Source: Rhizobium sp. RU36D (GTDB lineage: Bacteria; Pseudomonadota; Alphaproteobacteria; Rhizobiales; Rhizobiaceae). From it: 64,000 bases of DNA. Location: the NCBI RefSeq assembly GCF_900176345.1, contig NZ_FWXU01000006.1, forward strand, positions 235,723 to 299,722. Reading direction: 5' to 3'. The translations under genes and the position numbers were made by a program. The notes under the pieces are model-generated. The model worked only from the letters and a program-made list of their open reading frames with translations, ran no database searches and was not told where the DNA came from. Positions 1 through 9,137 of this stretch are shown in pieces. Each line of letters opens with the position of its first letter. The first letter of the stretch is position 1.

Positions 1-482
1 GCCAGCAGCAGCTCCGGACGGTCGATCAGGGCGCGGGCGATGGCGACGCGCTGCTTCTCCCCGCCAGACAGGACGGCAGGCAGAACATTGATGCGCTCGC
101 CCAATCCGACCCATTTCAAGAGTTCCAGCACGTCCTGGCGATAGGAGCTTTCTTCCTTGCCGCGCACGCGCAGCGGCAGCGCGACATTCTCATAGGTGGT
201 GAGATGATCAAGCAGCTGGAAATCCTGGAAGACGATGCCGACCCTGCGGCGCAGCATCGGCAATTCGTTTCGCGGAATCCGGGATATGTCGCGGCCAAAG
301 CTGCGGATGAGGCCACGCGTCGGCTGCAGCGACATGAAGAGCAGGCGCAGCAGGGTCGTCTTCCCGGCGCCAGAGGGGCCGGTCAGGAATTGGAACGACC
401 GTTTGGGCACGTCGAAGGTCAGGTCCCGCAACACTTCCGGACCCATCCCATAGCGCAAGCCGACGTTTTCGAAATGGATCAA
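1..482 (-). CDS. ftsE: Cell division ATP-binding protein FtsE (3' end cut by window edge)
   Basis: This is the ATPase of the FtsEX ABC complex, which links divisome constriction to septal peptidoglycan hydrolysis at the inner membrane. About 160 of the usual 219 or so residues are visible. The Walker A motif GPSGAGKTT lies near residue 36 and the ABC signature LSGGEKQRVAIARA near residue 138; both are diagnostic. The start is taken as TTG at 482 because it gives the standard FtsE N-terminus (LIHFENVGLRYG); no ATG is available at that point. ftsX would be expected next, beyond the left edge. The gene is divergent from the membrane protein gene at 681. Confidence 0.93.
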   Translation of the reverse strand, partial: MIHFENVGLRYGMGPEVLRDLTFDVPKRSFQFLTGPSGAGKTTLLRLLFMSLQPTRGLIRSFGRDISRIPRNELPMLRRRVGIVFQDFQLLDHLTTYENVALPLRVRGKEESSYRQDVLELLKWVGLGERINVLPAVLSGGEKQRVAIARALIDRPELLL

Positions 483-680
483 CGGGCAACCAGCCTATCA
501 AGATTTGAGAACAGGGACTTGTTAACACAAAGGGTTAACAACCGGTAAGCGCCTTTGCCCGCAGGCTTCCGCGGCATGGCTTTAGCGAAGCATTAACCAT
601 TTGAATTTACGACTGGGAAGGATTCGTTTCAATGCCCAGATTTTGCTGGGCGCAACAGGCTGGGCCGGAGGCGAAAACCC

Positions 681-1355
681 ATGGGCGCATTCCGTATGCG
701 GCGCGAGCCGCAGCATCAGGACTTCGATGTGTTGCCACCTTCGCACCGCCAGCGGACGGCATCGCAACTTGCAGCCGGTTTTGAAGACGACGTCAGCGAT
801 GCGCATTTCGTCGTGATTGACGACAGGCCGCATACCGCTTCTTGGCATCAGGGCAACGACAACAAGCCCTCTCAGGCGGGCCGTCAAGGCCATTCCCGGT
901 ATGAGGTCATGTTCGCCCACCTTGCCTTGCAGGGAGAGGCTTTTCTGGAGCGCTTTTCCGAGCGCGCTTTTGCCGTCATGGTGGCACTGATATTCGGTGT
1001 CGTCTTCATGCTGGCCAGCGGGCTGGCGGCGACGCAGACATCAAGTCCATCGGCTGGCGCGCCGAGGCTGGATATAACCCATGCCACGCTGACGCCGCAG
1101 GACAGGAACGGCATGCGCGTGTTGCTCATCAACGGCATCGTTGAAAACCGCAGCGAGACGTCTCAAGCCGTCCCGCGGATCCGGGCCGATATTCTGAACG
1201 GCGGTCGGCTGGTCGCCAGTACCTTTATCGACACCGATATTGCGATGCTGGAAGAAGGGCATAGTCGCGGATTTGCCGCGCGGATCCAGCATCCCGGTGG
1301 AAAATCACCGGACTTGCGCCTTTCCTTCGTTGAACAGGATGTCTTGGCGCGTTGA
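681..1355 (+). CDS. Single-pass membrane protein with DUF3426-like periplasmic domain
   Basis: A 224-residue protein with a charged, probably disordered cytoplasmic N-terminus (1-95), one membrane helix at about 97-117, and a periplasmic C-terminal domain. That domain has the spacing of DUF3426/FxLYD-type beta domains (a run beginning LDITHATLTP, then LLINGIVENRSE, then RADILNGGRLVAS). Related proteins in this position often begin with an MJ0042 zinc ribbon; no CxxC pair is present here. The start at 681 is supported by GGAG about 10 bases upstream. It lies between ftsE and hpt. The function is unknown. Confidence 0.7.
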   Translation: MGAFRMRREPQHQDFDVLPPSHRQRTASQLAAGFEDDVSDAHFVVIDDRPHTASWHQGNDNKPSQAGRQGHSRYEVMFAHLALQGEAFLERFSERAFAVMVALIFGVVFMLASGLAATQTSSPSAGAPRLDITHATLTPQDRNGMRVLLINGIVENRSETSQAVPRIRADILNGGRLVASTFIDTDIAMLEEGHSRGFAARIQHPGGKSPDLRLSFVEQDVLAR

Positions 1356-1434
1356 TCATGCTATCGCGCAGCCTTCAAATGTCGGCGGCAGCGCTCAAGC
1401 ATCATTCCGCCGGCTGGCCTACAGGAGCGATATC

Positions 1435-1977
1435 ATGATCACAGTGCGCGGAAAGACCATCGAGCCCCTGTTCACCGCCGAACAAATTGCCGAGCGCAAT
1501 GAAGCGCTGGCGGCGCAGATTGCTGCCGGGCCGAGCGAAGACCTGCTGGTCATCTCAGTTTTGAAGGGATCCTTCATCTTCGCGGCAGACCTGATCCGCG
1601 CGCTGCATCACGCCGGACTTGCACCCGAGGTGGAATTCATCACCCTGTCCAGCTACGGCACGGGCACGGTCTCTAAGGGCGTGCGCATCATCAGGGACAT
1701 CGACAGCGATGTGAAAGGCCGCAATGTGCTGCTGATCGATGATATCCTGGAATCCGGCCGCACGCTGCTGTTTGCCAAGGAACTGATGTATGAGCGCGGC
1801 GCGGCCAATGTCAGCCTTGCCGTGCTGCTGGACAAGCGGGTGAAGCGCCAGGAGGTGCTGGAAGCCGATTATGTCGGTTTCGAATGCCCAGACTATTTCG
1901 TCGTCGGCTATGGCATGGACGTTGCCTATGCCTTCCGCGAGCTTCCCTTTGTCGGCGTCGTCACCGGCGACGCGTGA
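1435..1977 (+). CDS. hpt: Hypoxanthine phosphoribosyltransferase
   Basis: A purine-salvage enzyme that converts hypoxanthine (and usually guanine) plus PRPP to the nucleotide and pyrophosphate in the cytoplasm. The 180-residue length is normal for the family. The PRPP-binding motif VLLIDDILESGRT is at 98-110, and the SVLKGSF loop at 41-47 and SSYGTGT loop near 72-78 are in place. The ATG at 1435 is preferred over longer readings because AGGAG lies just upstream (1422-1427) and the protein then starts like its relatives (MITVRGKTIEPLF). Confidence 0.93.
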   Translation: MITVRGKTIEPLFTAEQIAERNEALAAQIAAGPSEDLLVISVLKGSFIFAADLIRALHHAGLAPEVEFITLSSYGTGTVSKGVRIIRDIDSDVKGRNVLLIDDILESGRTLLFAKELMYERGAANVSLAVLLDKRVKRQEVLEADYVGFECPDYFVVGYGMDVAYAFRELPFVGVVTGDA

Positions 1978-2150
1978 CGTCAAGGCGTGGGGCGATCCAG
2001 GCCTCATGCCCCCACGCGAGATGGTTTAGCACATCCGGATAAGCCAACGGCTCATTAACCACCTGTGCCACCTCAGGTCAGTTGTTTACCGATCGCAAAC
2101 ACATAACTGGTGATTTGCGTCCCGGGACAGTTCACTGACGGGATAGCAGA

Positions 2151-2510
2151 ATGGCCAAGATCTTGATCACCGAAGACGAGGATTCCCTCCGCTCCTTCGT
2201 CGCCCGTGCGCTGCGGTTGGACGGTCACGAGACCCATGAAGCGGCCGATGGCGCGGAAGGACTGGAAAAGCTCGACGGTGCCGGCTTCGACCTCATTCTC
2301 TCGGATATTCGTATGCCGGTCATGGACGGCATCGCCTTCGCGCACCAGGCGGCATCGCGCTATCCCGGAATCAAGATCCTGCTGATGACGGGCTATGCCG
2401 ATCAGCGCGAGCGCGCCGACGACCTGATGGAAAAGATCATCGATGTCGTGGAGAAGCCGTTCGCCCTGCCTGATATCCGCAAGGCGGTGGCGCGGGCACT
2501 CGCCGCCTGA
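2151..2510 (+). CDS. cpdR: Response regulator CpdR (single receiver domain)
   Basis: A stand-alone receiver domain of 119 residues without an output domain. The acidic pair is in TEDED (about 8-10), the phospho-acceptor is Asp52 in LILSDIRMP, the switch Thr80 is in LLMTGYAD and the conserved Lys102 is in VEKPF. In Caulobacter and Sinorhizobium, unphosphorylated CpdR acts as an adaptor that delivers cell-cycle regulators to ClpXP. The assignment to CpdR rests on length, lack of an output domain and the placement near hpt and the TIGR02302 gene, which is typical of Rhizobiales. It is convergent with the next gene, and no obvious terminator was seen in the 27-base gap. Confidence 0.88.
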   Translation: MAKILITEDEDSLRSFVARALRLDGHETHEAADGAEGLEKLDGAGFDLILSDIRMPVMDGIAFAHQAASRYPGIKILLMTGYADQRERADDLMEKIIDVVEKPFALPDIRKAVARALAA

Positions 2511-2537
2511 CGCTTTCGAGCTGCTATGCCTGCGGGA

Positions 2538-5138
2538 TCAGAGATCCAGCAGGCGTTCCAGGTAACGACGCTCGTTTTCCTGCGTTCCGCCCTGGCCCAG
2601 CTTTTCGCGGATCGCTTCCAGAATTTCACGGGCGCGCTGAACGTCGATAACGTCAGGCACCTTCACGCCGCCGTCGTAATCGGGGCCGGCCAACTGCCGC
2701 TGTCTGCCAAGGGGATCCCGGCCGTTCTGGCCGCCCTGACCCTGCTGGCCCGGACCCTGACCCTGGCTTTCGCCCGGCTGACCCTGCTGCATGGCCTGCA
2801 TCATCTGGTTCATCATGTTGCGGGCACCCTGGCGCAACGCTTCCATCGCCCGGCCCTGGCCTTCGACAGCTTCGCCTCCGCGTGATTCGCCCAGGGCTTC
2901 GCCGGCGCCGCGCATCTCGCGGCCGGCCTCGCCGAACTGTTCGCCCGGCTCCATGCCCATGCCTTTGAGGCCTTCCTGAAGTTCCTTCAGCTTGTCGCCC
3001 AGCCCATCCTGTTGCGCCCGCAATTGCTTCAGGGCTTCACGCAGCTGTTCTGCCGTCATCCTGTCCGTCGGGGACTGCTGGCCGTCCTGCGGCTGGTCCA
3101 GGAACTCTCCATCCTCGCCTTCGCCAGGATCGCCCCGCTGCATGCGGTCGCGCAATGCCTGGTCCAGCCTGAACGTTTCGTCCATCAGCCGTTGCTGTTC
3201 CTGCATCAACTCGCCCAGCTTGTCGATCTGCTGGCGCATCTGGCTGTTCTGCTGTTGCTGTTGGCCCTGCTGGGGTCGTCCGGCCTGCAGATTGTTCATC
3301 ATCCGCTGGAGTTCCGAGAGCATCTGCATGGCCTGATCGCGATTGCCCGAGCGGGCCAGGTTCTCGATCTGGTTCAGCATGTTCTCCAGGTCCTGCTGCC
3401 GCAGCACGTTCTGGGCCTGTTGCTGGTTCTGGGGCTGGTTTGCGTTGGGTGCGCGCTCCATCAGCGCCTGCAGGAATTCCTGCATCGCCACGCGCAACTC
3501 GTCCATCAGCTTGGCGATTTCCTCATCCGGCGCGTTTCGCTCGAGTGCTTCGCTCAGCGCCTTCTGTGCATCCCGCAGCCGCTGCTCGGCCAGCGACAGA
3601 TCGCCGTCCTCGATGCCCAGCGCGATTTCCCAGAGATAATCGGCCGTGTTCTTCAGGTCCTCTTCCGTGCGCGCGAGCGTCATGCGCGCCCTAGCCGACT
3701 CGATCAACAGGTAGTGACCGAGATTTGGAATGGTTTCGTCCGGGCGTAGCGTCAACGCCTCGTTCAGCGCGATCGCGCGCGGCATGGCCCTGGTATCGAG
3801 GGCGAAAACCTGGCGCTGCTCGGCCACGGCGCCCGCCAAAGGCTCGAAGAAATTGCGGGCCGGCATGGTCATTACATGCGGTGGGCTGCGGCCGATCTGA
3901 CCGGCGCCATCCCGCGCCACCAGTACGATGCTCACCTTCTTGCCCGACAGCGGATGCTCCGACAGATTGCGGCTGGACAGCCCCTTGGCTTCTCGTGCGT
4001 TCATGCGCGGCAGGTCAAGCTTGTATTCCGGCAGCGGGTAAAGCGGCGTCGCGCCTTCGGCCGCATCGACCGGCGTGATCTCCGCATGGGCGGCCTGAAG
4101 GCCATAATCATCCCTCGCGGTGAAGCCTATTTCCAGCGCGCCGTTCACGCTTCGCTTCGGCTGCCCGTCGAAGGCGATCTCGGGCACCTTGTCGGCAATA
4201 ATCCCGATTTTCCATGCCTGGTCGTTTATCGATAGCGTACCGCTGTCGGCGATCTGAAACTCATGGGACCGCGCAACAGACGCAGCAGGCAAGGAGGCGG
4301 CAGGTTGTGCCGCGGCGGCGGCATCAGGCTCAGCGGCGGCGATCTCGATCGCCTCGCCTTCCTCAGGCTTGAACAGCACCTTTTCTTCACCGATGCCGCC
4401 ACTGATGCGCACGGTGACCGTCGAGTTCTGCGGAACCGAGACTTCCGGTGCCAGCGCGCCATCGCGGCTGGTCAGGAATACGGGGGCGCGGCCCGTATAG
4501 GATGGCGGGGTGATCCAGGCATCCAGGCGAAGACCCGGAGCCTGTGTCTGTGACGCAGTTCGGAAAAACGCGTCCGTGATGCTGCCGGCGCCATTGGAAC
4601 CGGAATAGGCAAAGGCGATCACCACGGTCAGGGCTGGGACGGCGCGCAGCGCAAACCGGTCATAGCGCGAGATATCAGGTCGCGGCAGCCCTGCATCCAG
4701 ATCGGCAATGCGCTTGGCCATGCGGCGCTGATGCTCTTCCCACAAAGCGCGGCTGACCGGGTTGTCGAAGGCAGGAACATCGGCCTGAACAGCGACGGGC
4801 TGGTGAGGAAGGTTGTTGCGCTCCTCCAGCAACCGATCTGCATCGGAGGCCTGTGGCCATCTGACCTTCAGTAGCGGCAGCAGTGACGCCAGCGCCAGGA
4901 AAATGAGGATGAAGACAAGCGGGAATCGGACCCAATCCGGCATCATCCGGAATAGTCCGAACCAGGCGATGGACACGAAGATTGCTGCAATGCCCAGGGC
5001 CGGGAGGAACAGCGGGATAAGCCGCTCGGCAAACAGCACGAGCCGTGCGAAGAAACGCTTCACCGCGACGCGGCGCGCGAGCGACGGGTCGGTGCGGAAG
5101 GCGCCTTGCTTGCTGCTGCCCCGATCGAGAGCATTCAT
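2538..5138 (-). CDS. TIGR02302-family membrane protein (DUF4175-like)
   Basis: A large (866-residue) protein of a family found mostly in Rhizobiales. Hydrophobic helices lie at about 41-62, 72-90 and 163-180. A long, probably periplasmic middle region follows, and the C-terminal half is strongly Gln/Met/Arg-rich with coiled-coil character, including a Q-rich run at roughly 570-620 and a G/Q-rich tract near 800. No catalytic motif is recognisable. It lies downstream of lysA on the same strand with a 152-base gap, an association that is common in rhizobia. Its biochemical role is unknown; an envelope or scaffolding role would be a guess. Confidence 0.85.
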   Translation of the reverse strand: MNALDRGSSKQGAFRTDPSLARRVAVKRFFARLVLFAERLIPLFLPALGIAAIFVSIAWFGLFRMMPDWVRFPLVFILIFLALASLLPLLKVRWPQASDADRLLEERNNLPHQPVAVQADVPAFDNPVSRALWEEHQRRMAKRIADLDAGLPRPDISRYDRFALRAVPALTVVIAFAYSGSNGAGSITDAFFRTASQTQAPGLRLDAWITPPSYTGRAPVFLTSRDGALAPEVSVPQNSTVTVRISGGIGEEKVLFKPEEGEAIEIAAAEPDAAAAAQPAASLPAASVARSHEFQIADSGTLSINDQAWKIGIIADKVPEIAFDGQPKRSVNGALEIGFTARDDYGLQAAHAEITPVDAAEGATPLYPLPEYKLDLPRMNAREAKGLSSRNLSEHPLSGKKVSIVLVARDGAGQIGRSPPHVMTMPARNFFEPLAGAVAEQRQVFALDTRAMPRAIALNEALTLRPDETIPNLGHYLLIESARARMTLARTEEDLKNTADYLWEIALGIEDGDLSLAEQRLRDAQKALSEALERNAPDEEIAKLMDELRVAMQEFLQALMERAPNANQPQNQQQAQNVLRQQDLENMLNQIENLARSGNRDQAMQMLSELQRMMNNLQAGRPQQGQQQQQNSQMRQQIDKLGELMQEQQRLMDETFRLDQALRDRMQRGDPGEGEDGEFLDQPQDGQQSPTDRMTAEQLREALKQLRAQQDGLGDKLKELQEGLKGMGMEPGEQFGEAGREMRGAGEALGESRGGEAVEGQGRAMEALRQGARNMMNQMMQAMQQGQPGESQGQGPGQQGQGGQNGRDPLGRQRQLAGPDYDGGVKVPDVIDVQRAREILEAIREKLGQGGTQENERRYLERLLDL

Positions 5139-5290
5139 CCATCAGGTCTCCCGTTGGCCTTTGCACATCAGGGGCGATCCCCCAGCGCGAAAGATGATGC
5201 AGCAACGATAGCACCGTTTGTGGCGAAGACGAGGGCGCAGCAGAGCACCCCCGGCATTTTCATCGCAATTCCCTGAAATGTGATCGCAAT

Positions 5291-6559
5291 TCAGTCGAGC
5301 CAGGCAGGCACGGAATCGAGGCCGATCAGTTCTTCATAGGTGGAGCGGGGGCGAATCACGTGGAATTCGCCATCCTTGACCAGCACTTCGGGAATCAGCC
5401 GCCGGGTGTTGTAGGTCCCGGCCTGGACAGCGCCATAGGCGCCGGCTGAGCCCACCGCCAAAAGATCGCCAGGCTTGGGCATGGACATTTCGCGGTCCAA
5501 AGCCAGGTAGTCACCGGTCTCGCAGACAGGGCCGACGACGTCGGCGCGGATGCGCGGTGCGTTGGCCGCAGACAGCACCACGGGCTTGATCTCGTGGTGC
5601 GCCTCGTAAAGGGTCGGCCGGATCAGGTCGTTCATCGCCGCATCGACGATCACGAAGGTCTTGTCCCCGCCATCCTTCACATAGATGACCTCAGTGACCA
5701 GGATGCCGGCATTGCCGACGATCAGGCGGCCCGGTTCCGTAACGATCTTGCAGTTCAAGCCGGCCAGCTGATCCTTGACGATCCGGGCATAGGCATCGGG
5801 TTCCGGAGGTGGATTGTTGTCGTCCTTGTAGGGAATGCCCAGGCCTCCGCCGACATCGACATGGTCGATCTGATGGCCATCGGAGCGCAAGGTCTCGACC
5901 AGTTCGCGCAACAGGCGGAATGCGTCTTCAAACGGCTGCAACTCGGTGATCTGGCTGCCGATATGCATGTCGATGCCGGAAACCTGGATGCCAGGCAGTT
6001 CTGCGGCCCGTGCGTAGACCGCGCGGGCGCGCTCGTAGGAGATCCCGAACTTGTTTTCCTTCTTGCCGGTCGAGATCTTCGAATGGGTCTTGGCATCCAC
6101 ATCAGGATTGATGCGGAACGACACATGCGCCTTTTTCCCGGCCTTGACGGTACGCTGGTTCAGGACTTCGAGTTCCGGCTCTGACTCGACATTGAAGCAG
6201 TAGATGCCAGCCTCGAGCGCAAGATCCATCTCGCTCGGCGTCTTGCCGACGCCTGAGAACATGATGCGGTTGGCCGGAATGCCGGCGGCCAGAGCCCGAC
6301 GCAACTCGCCTTCGGAGACGACATCGACGCCGGCGCCAAGGCGGCCGAGCGTCTTGAGGACTGCCTGGTTCGAATTGGCCTTCATGGCATAGCAAACCAG
6401 CGCGTCCACGCCTTCGAAAGCCCTGGAGAAGACTTTGTAGTGGCGTTCCAGCGTGGCCGTCGAATAGCAATAGAAGGGCGTGCCGACGGCTTCCGCGATG
6501 GTGGGAACGGCCACGTTTTCGGCGTAGTAGACGCCGTCACGATATTCGAAATGGTTCAC
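5291..6559 (-). CDS. lysA: Diaminopimelate decarboxylase
   Basis: A PLP enzyme (alanine-racemase fold) that decarboxylates meso-diaminopimelate to L-lysine, the last step of lysine synthesis. The 422-residue length is typical. The PLP lysine is Lys60 in CYAMKANSN. The HIGSQ motif, the glycine loop HVDVGGGLGIPY, EPGRLIVGNAG and the active-site CETGD segment are all present. The start is GTG at 6559 with AAGG about 10 bases upstream. It follows the small lipoprotein gene by 15 bases, so argH, the lipoprotein gene and lysA probably form one transcription unit. lysC, at the other end of the pathway, is at 51740. Confidence 0.95.
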   Translation of the reverse strand: MNHFEYRDGVYYAENVAVPTIAEAVGTPFYCYSTATLERHYKVFSRAFEGVDALVCYAMKANSNQAVLKTLGRLGAGVDVVSEGELRRALAAGIPANRIMFSGVGKTPSEMDLALEAGIYCFNVESEPELEVLNQRTVKAGKKAHVSFRINPDVDAKTHSKISTGKKENKFGISYERARAVYARAAELPGIQVSGIDMHIGSQITELQPFEDAFRLLRELVETLRSDGHQIDHVDVGGGLGIPYKDDNNPPPEPDAYARIVKDQLAGLNCKIVTEPGRLIVGNAGILVTEVIYVKDGGDKTFVIVDAAMNDLIRPTLYEAHHEIKPVVLSAANAPRIRADVVGPVCETGDYLALDREMSMPKPGDLLAVGSAGAYGAVQAGTYNTRRLIPEVLVKDGEFHVIRPRSTYEELIGLDSVPAWLD

Positions 6560-6574
6560 GGAGATTGCGCCTTG

Positions 6575-6763
6575 TCAGAGAAGTCGATCGAGCACGAAGG
6601 GCCGGTCTTCGACCGTATTCTTCGGGTTCGAGGTGCGCTGGTTCTGCTGCTCAATCGGCATGTCAGGCGGATCGAGATCGGCCTTGCGGCCGCAGCCTGA
6701 CAGAATGACCAGCAGGCTCGCAATCAATCCGGTTGTCACCACAATGCTTTTAAGTGTCTTCAC
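6575..6763 (-). CDS. Small LptM-like lipoprotein
   Basis: A 62-residue lipoprotein with a signal sequence and lipobox ending LVILSGC, followed by GRKADLDPP, the motif of LptM/YifL-type lipoproteins. In E. coli, LptM helps mature the LptD-LptE lipopolysaccharide translocon; transfer of that role to this protein is inference. GTG at 6763 is chosen because GAGG precedes it by 5 bases and it gives a compact signal peptide. An in-frame ATG at 6793 would add ten unhelpful residues. It sits between argH (72 bases upstream) and lysA (15 bases downstream), the usual location in Proteobacteria. Confidence 0.8.
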   Translation of the reverse strand: MKTLKSIVVTTGLIASLLVILSGCGRKADLDPPDMPIEQQNQRTSNPKNTVEDRPFVLDRLL

Positions 6764-6865
6764 CTTGACCTCATCGAGCGCCGAGCCATTCATATGAAAG
6801 CCTGTAGCGAAAAATCCGCGCCTTGTGCACCCACATTCTTTTGATGGGCCTGTCAGGCGCGTTGA

Positions 6866-8269
6866 TCAGTTTCGGCTGCGCCACCAGGCAATCTGGCGGC
6901 GAACCTCCTGAGGTGCCGTGCCGCCGAAGCTGACGCGGCTCGCCACGGAAGCCTCGACGGTCAGGACGTCGAAGACGCCTGATGTGATGGCGGGATTGAT
7001 CGCCTGCAGGTCTTCGAGCTTCAGTTCCGCAAGATCGCATCCCCTGGATTCGGCCAGTGCCACGGCTTTGCCGGTGGCATGATGGGCGTCGCGGAAGGGA
7101 AGCCCTGCCTCGCGCACCAGCCAGTCGGCCAGATCGGTCGCCGTGGAATAGCCCGAGCCTGCGGCCTGCTTCATCTTGTCGGCGCGAATGGTCATGTCTG
7201 AGACCATGCCGGTCATGGCGGCAAGCGCCAGTTCCAGGCTTTCGGCGGCATCGAAGACCTGTTCCTTGTCTTCCTGCATGTCCTTGGAATAGGCGAGCGG
7301 CAGACCCTTCATCACGGTCAAAAGGGCGATCAGCGAGCCGTTGATGCGGCCGGTCTTGGCGCGCACCAGTTCTGCCGCGTCGGGGTTCTTCTTTTGCGGC
7401 ATGATTGAGGAGCCGGTCGAGAAGGCATCCGAGAGCCGGATAAAGCCGAATTGCGGCGTCGACCAGATGACGATTTCTTCCGCCAGCCGGGAGAGATGGG
7501 TCGCGCAGATCGCGGCGATCGACAGGAATTCGAGCGCGAAATCGCGGTCGGAGACCGTGTCGATCGAGTTGCGGGTCGGCTCGCGGAAGCCGAGCGCCTT
7601 GGCCGTCATATGGCGGTCGATCGGGTAGGGCGTGCCGGCCAATGCGGCGGCGCCAATCGGGCTTTCATCCATATGCTCGATCGCGTGGCGCACGCGGGCG
7701 CGATCGCGGCCGAACATCTCGACATAGGCCATGCAGTGGTGGCCGAAGGTCACGGGCTGCGCCGTCTGCAGATGGGTGAAGCCGGGCATGACGGTGTCCG
7801 CATGTTCCTCGGCGCGAGTGAGGAAGGCGCTGATCAGTGCCGTCAGCGCGATTTCGACCTTTTGCAGCTCTTCCTTGACCCATAGCCGGAAATCGAGCGC
7901 CACCTGGTCGTTACGCGAGCGAGCGGTGTGCAGTCGGCCCGCTGCCGGACCGATCAGGGTCGCAAGGCGCGCCTCCACATTCATATGAATGTCTTCAAGC
8001 TTGCGGGAGAACTCGAAGCGGCCTTCCTTGATCTCTGACAGAATCGTGTTCAGGCCGTCGATGATTTTGATTTTGTCTTCGTCGCTGATGATGCCTTGAT
8101 GCGCCAGCATGGTCGCATGCGCTATAGAGCCGCGGATATCCTGGGCGTAAAGCTTCTTGTCGAAACCGATCGAGGCATTTATCTCCTCCATGATCGCAGC
8201 CGGACCTGAGGCGAAGCGGCCGCCCCACATTGCGTTGGAGGTTCCTTCGTCCTTGGTGCCTTCGGCCAT
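6866..8269 (-). CDS. argH: Argininosuccinate lyase
   Basis: Cleaves argininosuccinate to arginine and fumarate, the last step of arginine synthesis. The 467-residue length is normal. The fumarase/aspartase superfamily signature [12 protein letters not shown] is at 286-297, the TARSRNDQ segment is at 115-122 and the catalytic-histidine region TFGHH is near 174-178. It is the first gene of the argH-lipoprotein-lysA unit. Its ATG is only 23 bases from the divergent tlpA ATG. Confidence 0.96.
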   Translation of the reverse strand: MAEGTKDEGTSNAMWGGRFASGPAAIMEEINASIGFDKKLYAQDIRGSIAHATMLAHQGIISDEDKIKIIDGLNTILSEIKEGRFEFSRKLEDIHMNVEARLATLIGPAAGRLHTARSRNDQVALDFRLWVKEELQKVEIALTALISAFLTRAEEHADTVMPGFTHLQTAQPVTFGHHCMAYVEMFGRDRARVRHAIEHMDESPIGAAALAGTPYPIDRHMTAKALGFREPTRNSIDTVSDRDFALEFLSIAAICATHLSRLAEEIVIWSTPQFGFIRLSDAFSTGSSIMPQKKNPDAAELVRAKTGRINGSLIALLTVMKGLPLAYSKDMQEDKEQVFDAAESLELALAAMTGMVSDMTIRADKMKQAAGSGYSTATDLADWLVREAGLPFRDAHHATGKAVALAESRGCDLAELKLEDLQAINPAITSGVFDVLTVEASVASRVSFGGTAPQEVRRQIAWWRSRN

Positions 8270-8292
8270 GCTTGCTGATCCTGGAGAATTGA

Positions 8293-8952
8293 ATGACTCA
8301 GAAGAGACCCTTAGGCCTTCCCTCGGTCAAGCTGATTGCGATTGCGGCGTTCGCCGGGATCGTTGCCGGCGCGGTGGCGGTATACGTGAAGGAGACCGGG
8401 TCTGGCAAGGTTGAGAGTGCTGCTGTCGGCCAGTGTGAGGGCGAGGTGGCGACGGCCGAGGCGCTGAAGGCCTTCACGAGGGGCGAAGTGGCCGCCATGG
8501 TTCCTGCCAATCCGCCGCGCAAGCTGGCGGGCCTGTCCTTCGTGGATGCAGAGGACAAGGCAAAATCCCTTGATGATTTTGCCGGCAAGACCGTCCTGCT
8601 CAATCTCTGGGCCACCTGGTGCGTGCCTTGCCGCGAGGAAATGCCGGCGCTGAATGCGCTGCAGAAGGAAAAGGGCAGCGATGCCTTTCAGGTGCTGGCC
8701 ATCAATATCGACACCGGGGATGCGACCAAGCCCAGGGGATTTCTGGAGGAGACCGGTGTCGACAGTCTTGGCCTCTATCGCGACAGCTCCATGGGCGTCT
8801 TCAACATCATGAAGAAGGAAGGCCTCGCTTTTGGCCTGCCGGCAACGCTTCTGATCGATGAAAAGGGTTGCCTGCTCGGCGCCATGAACGGCCCAGCCGT
8901 CTGGGACAGTGCTGATGCCAAGGCGCTGATCGACGCCGCTGTCGGAGGCTGA
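8293..8952 (+). CDS. tlpA: TlpA-type membrane-anchored thioredoxin-like protein
   Basis: A 219-residue periplasmic thiol-disulfide protein with an N-terminal anchor at about 13-31 and a thioredoxin domain with active site WCVPC (Cys110, Cys113). In Bradyrhizobium, TlpA reduces the copper site of cytochrome oxidase and the chaperone ScoI; that role here is by family. Two further cysteines (Cys48 and one in a DEKGC segment near the end) match the extra structural pair of TlpA. RBS GGAG lies 6 bases before the ATG. The divergent argH-tlpA layout is conserved in rhizobia. Confidence 0.92.
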   Translation: MTQKRPLGLPSVKLIAIAAFAGIVAGAVAVYVKETGSGKVESAAVGQCEGEVATAEALKAFTRGEVAAMVPANPPRKLAGLSFVDAEDKAKSLDDFAGKTVLLNLWATWCVPCREEMPALNALQKEKGSDAFQVLAINIDTGDATKPRGFLEETGVDSLGLYRDSSMGVFNIMKKEGLAFGLPATLLIDEKGCLLGAMNGPAVWDSADAKALIDAAVGG

Positions 8953-9014
8953 TGGCGGCTGATCCCCCTATCAGCGGGTTGCCATCGACCGAATGGCACG
9001 TTAATAGGCCCCTA

Positions 9015-9075
9015 TCCACAAGGACCCGGTGAAAATCCGGGTGGCTCTTCCGGCCGCCGATCCGCCGGACAACCC
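9015..9075 (+). promoter_or_regulatory. Candidate sul1-like RNA leader upstream of SulP
   Basis: Two hairpins lie in tandem: ACCCGG (9024-9029) pairs with CCGGGT (9037-9042) around the loop TGAAAAT, and TCCGGC (9049-9054) pairs with GCCGGA (9064-9069). They sit about 60 bases upstream of a SulP transporter start. The sul1 RNA motif described in Alphaproteobacteria occupies exactly this position in front of sulP genes. The match to that motif is from context and memory, not from a covariance search. Confidence 0.5.
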
Positions 9076-9137
9076 TCATCCATAGAAGCCTAACTCGCCG
9101 CTGCATCAGCCGCGCTGCTTCTTTCTTGCGGGATTTC

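Noticed and set aside
522..538. TTAA pair upstream of ftsE as a CtrA site
   Set aside because: The spacing is nine bases, not the seven required by the CtrA consensus.
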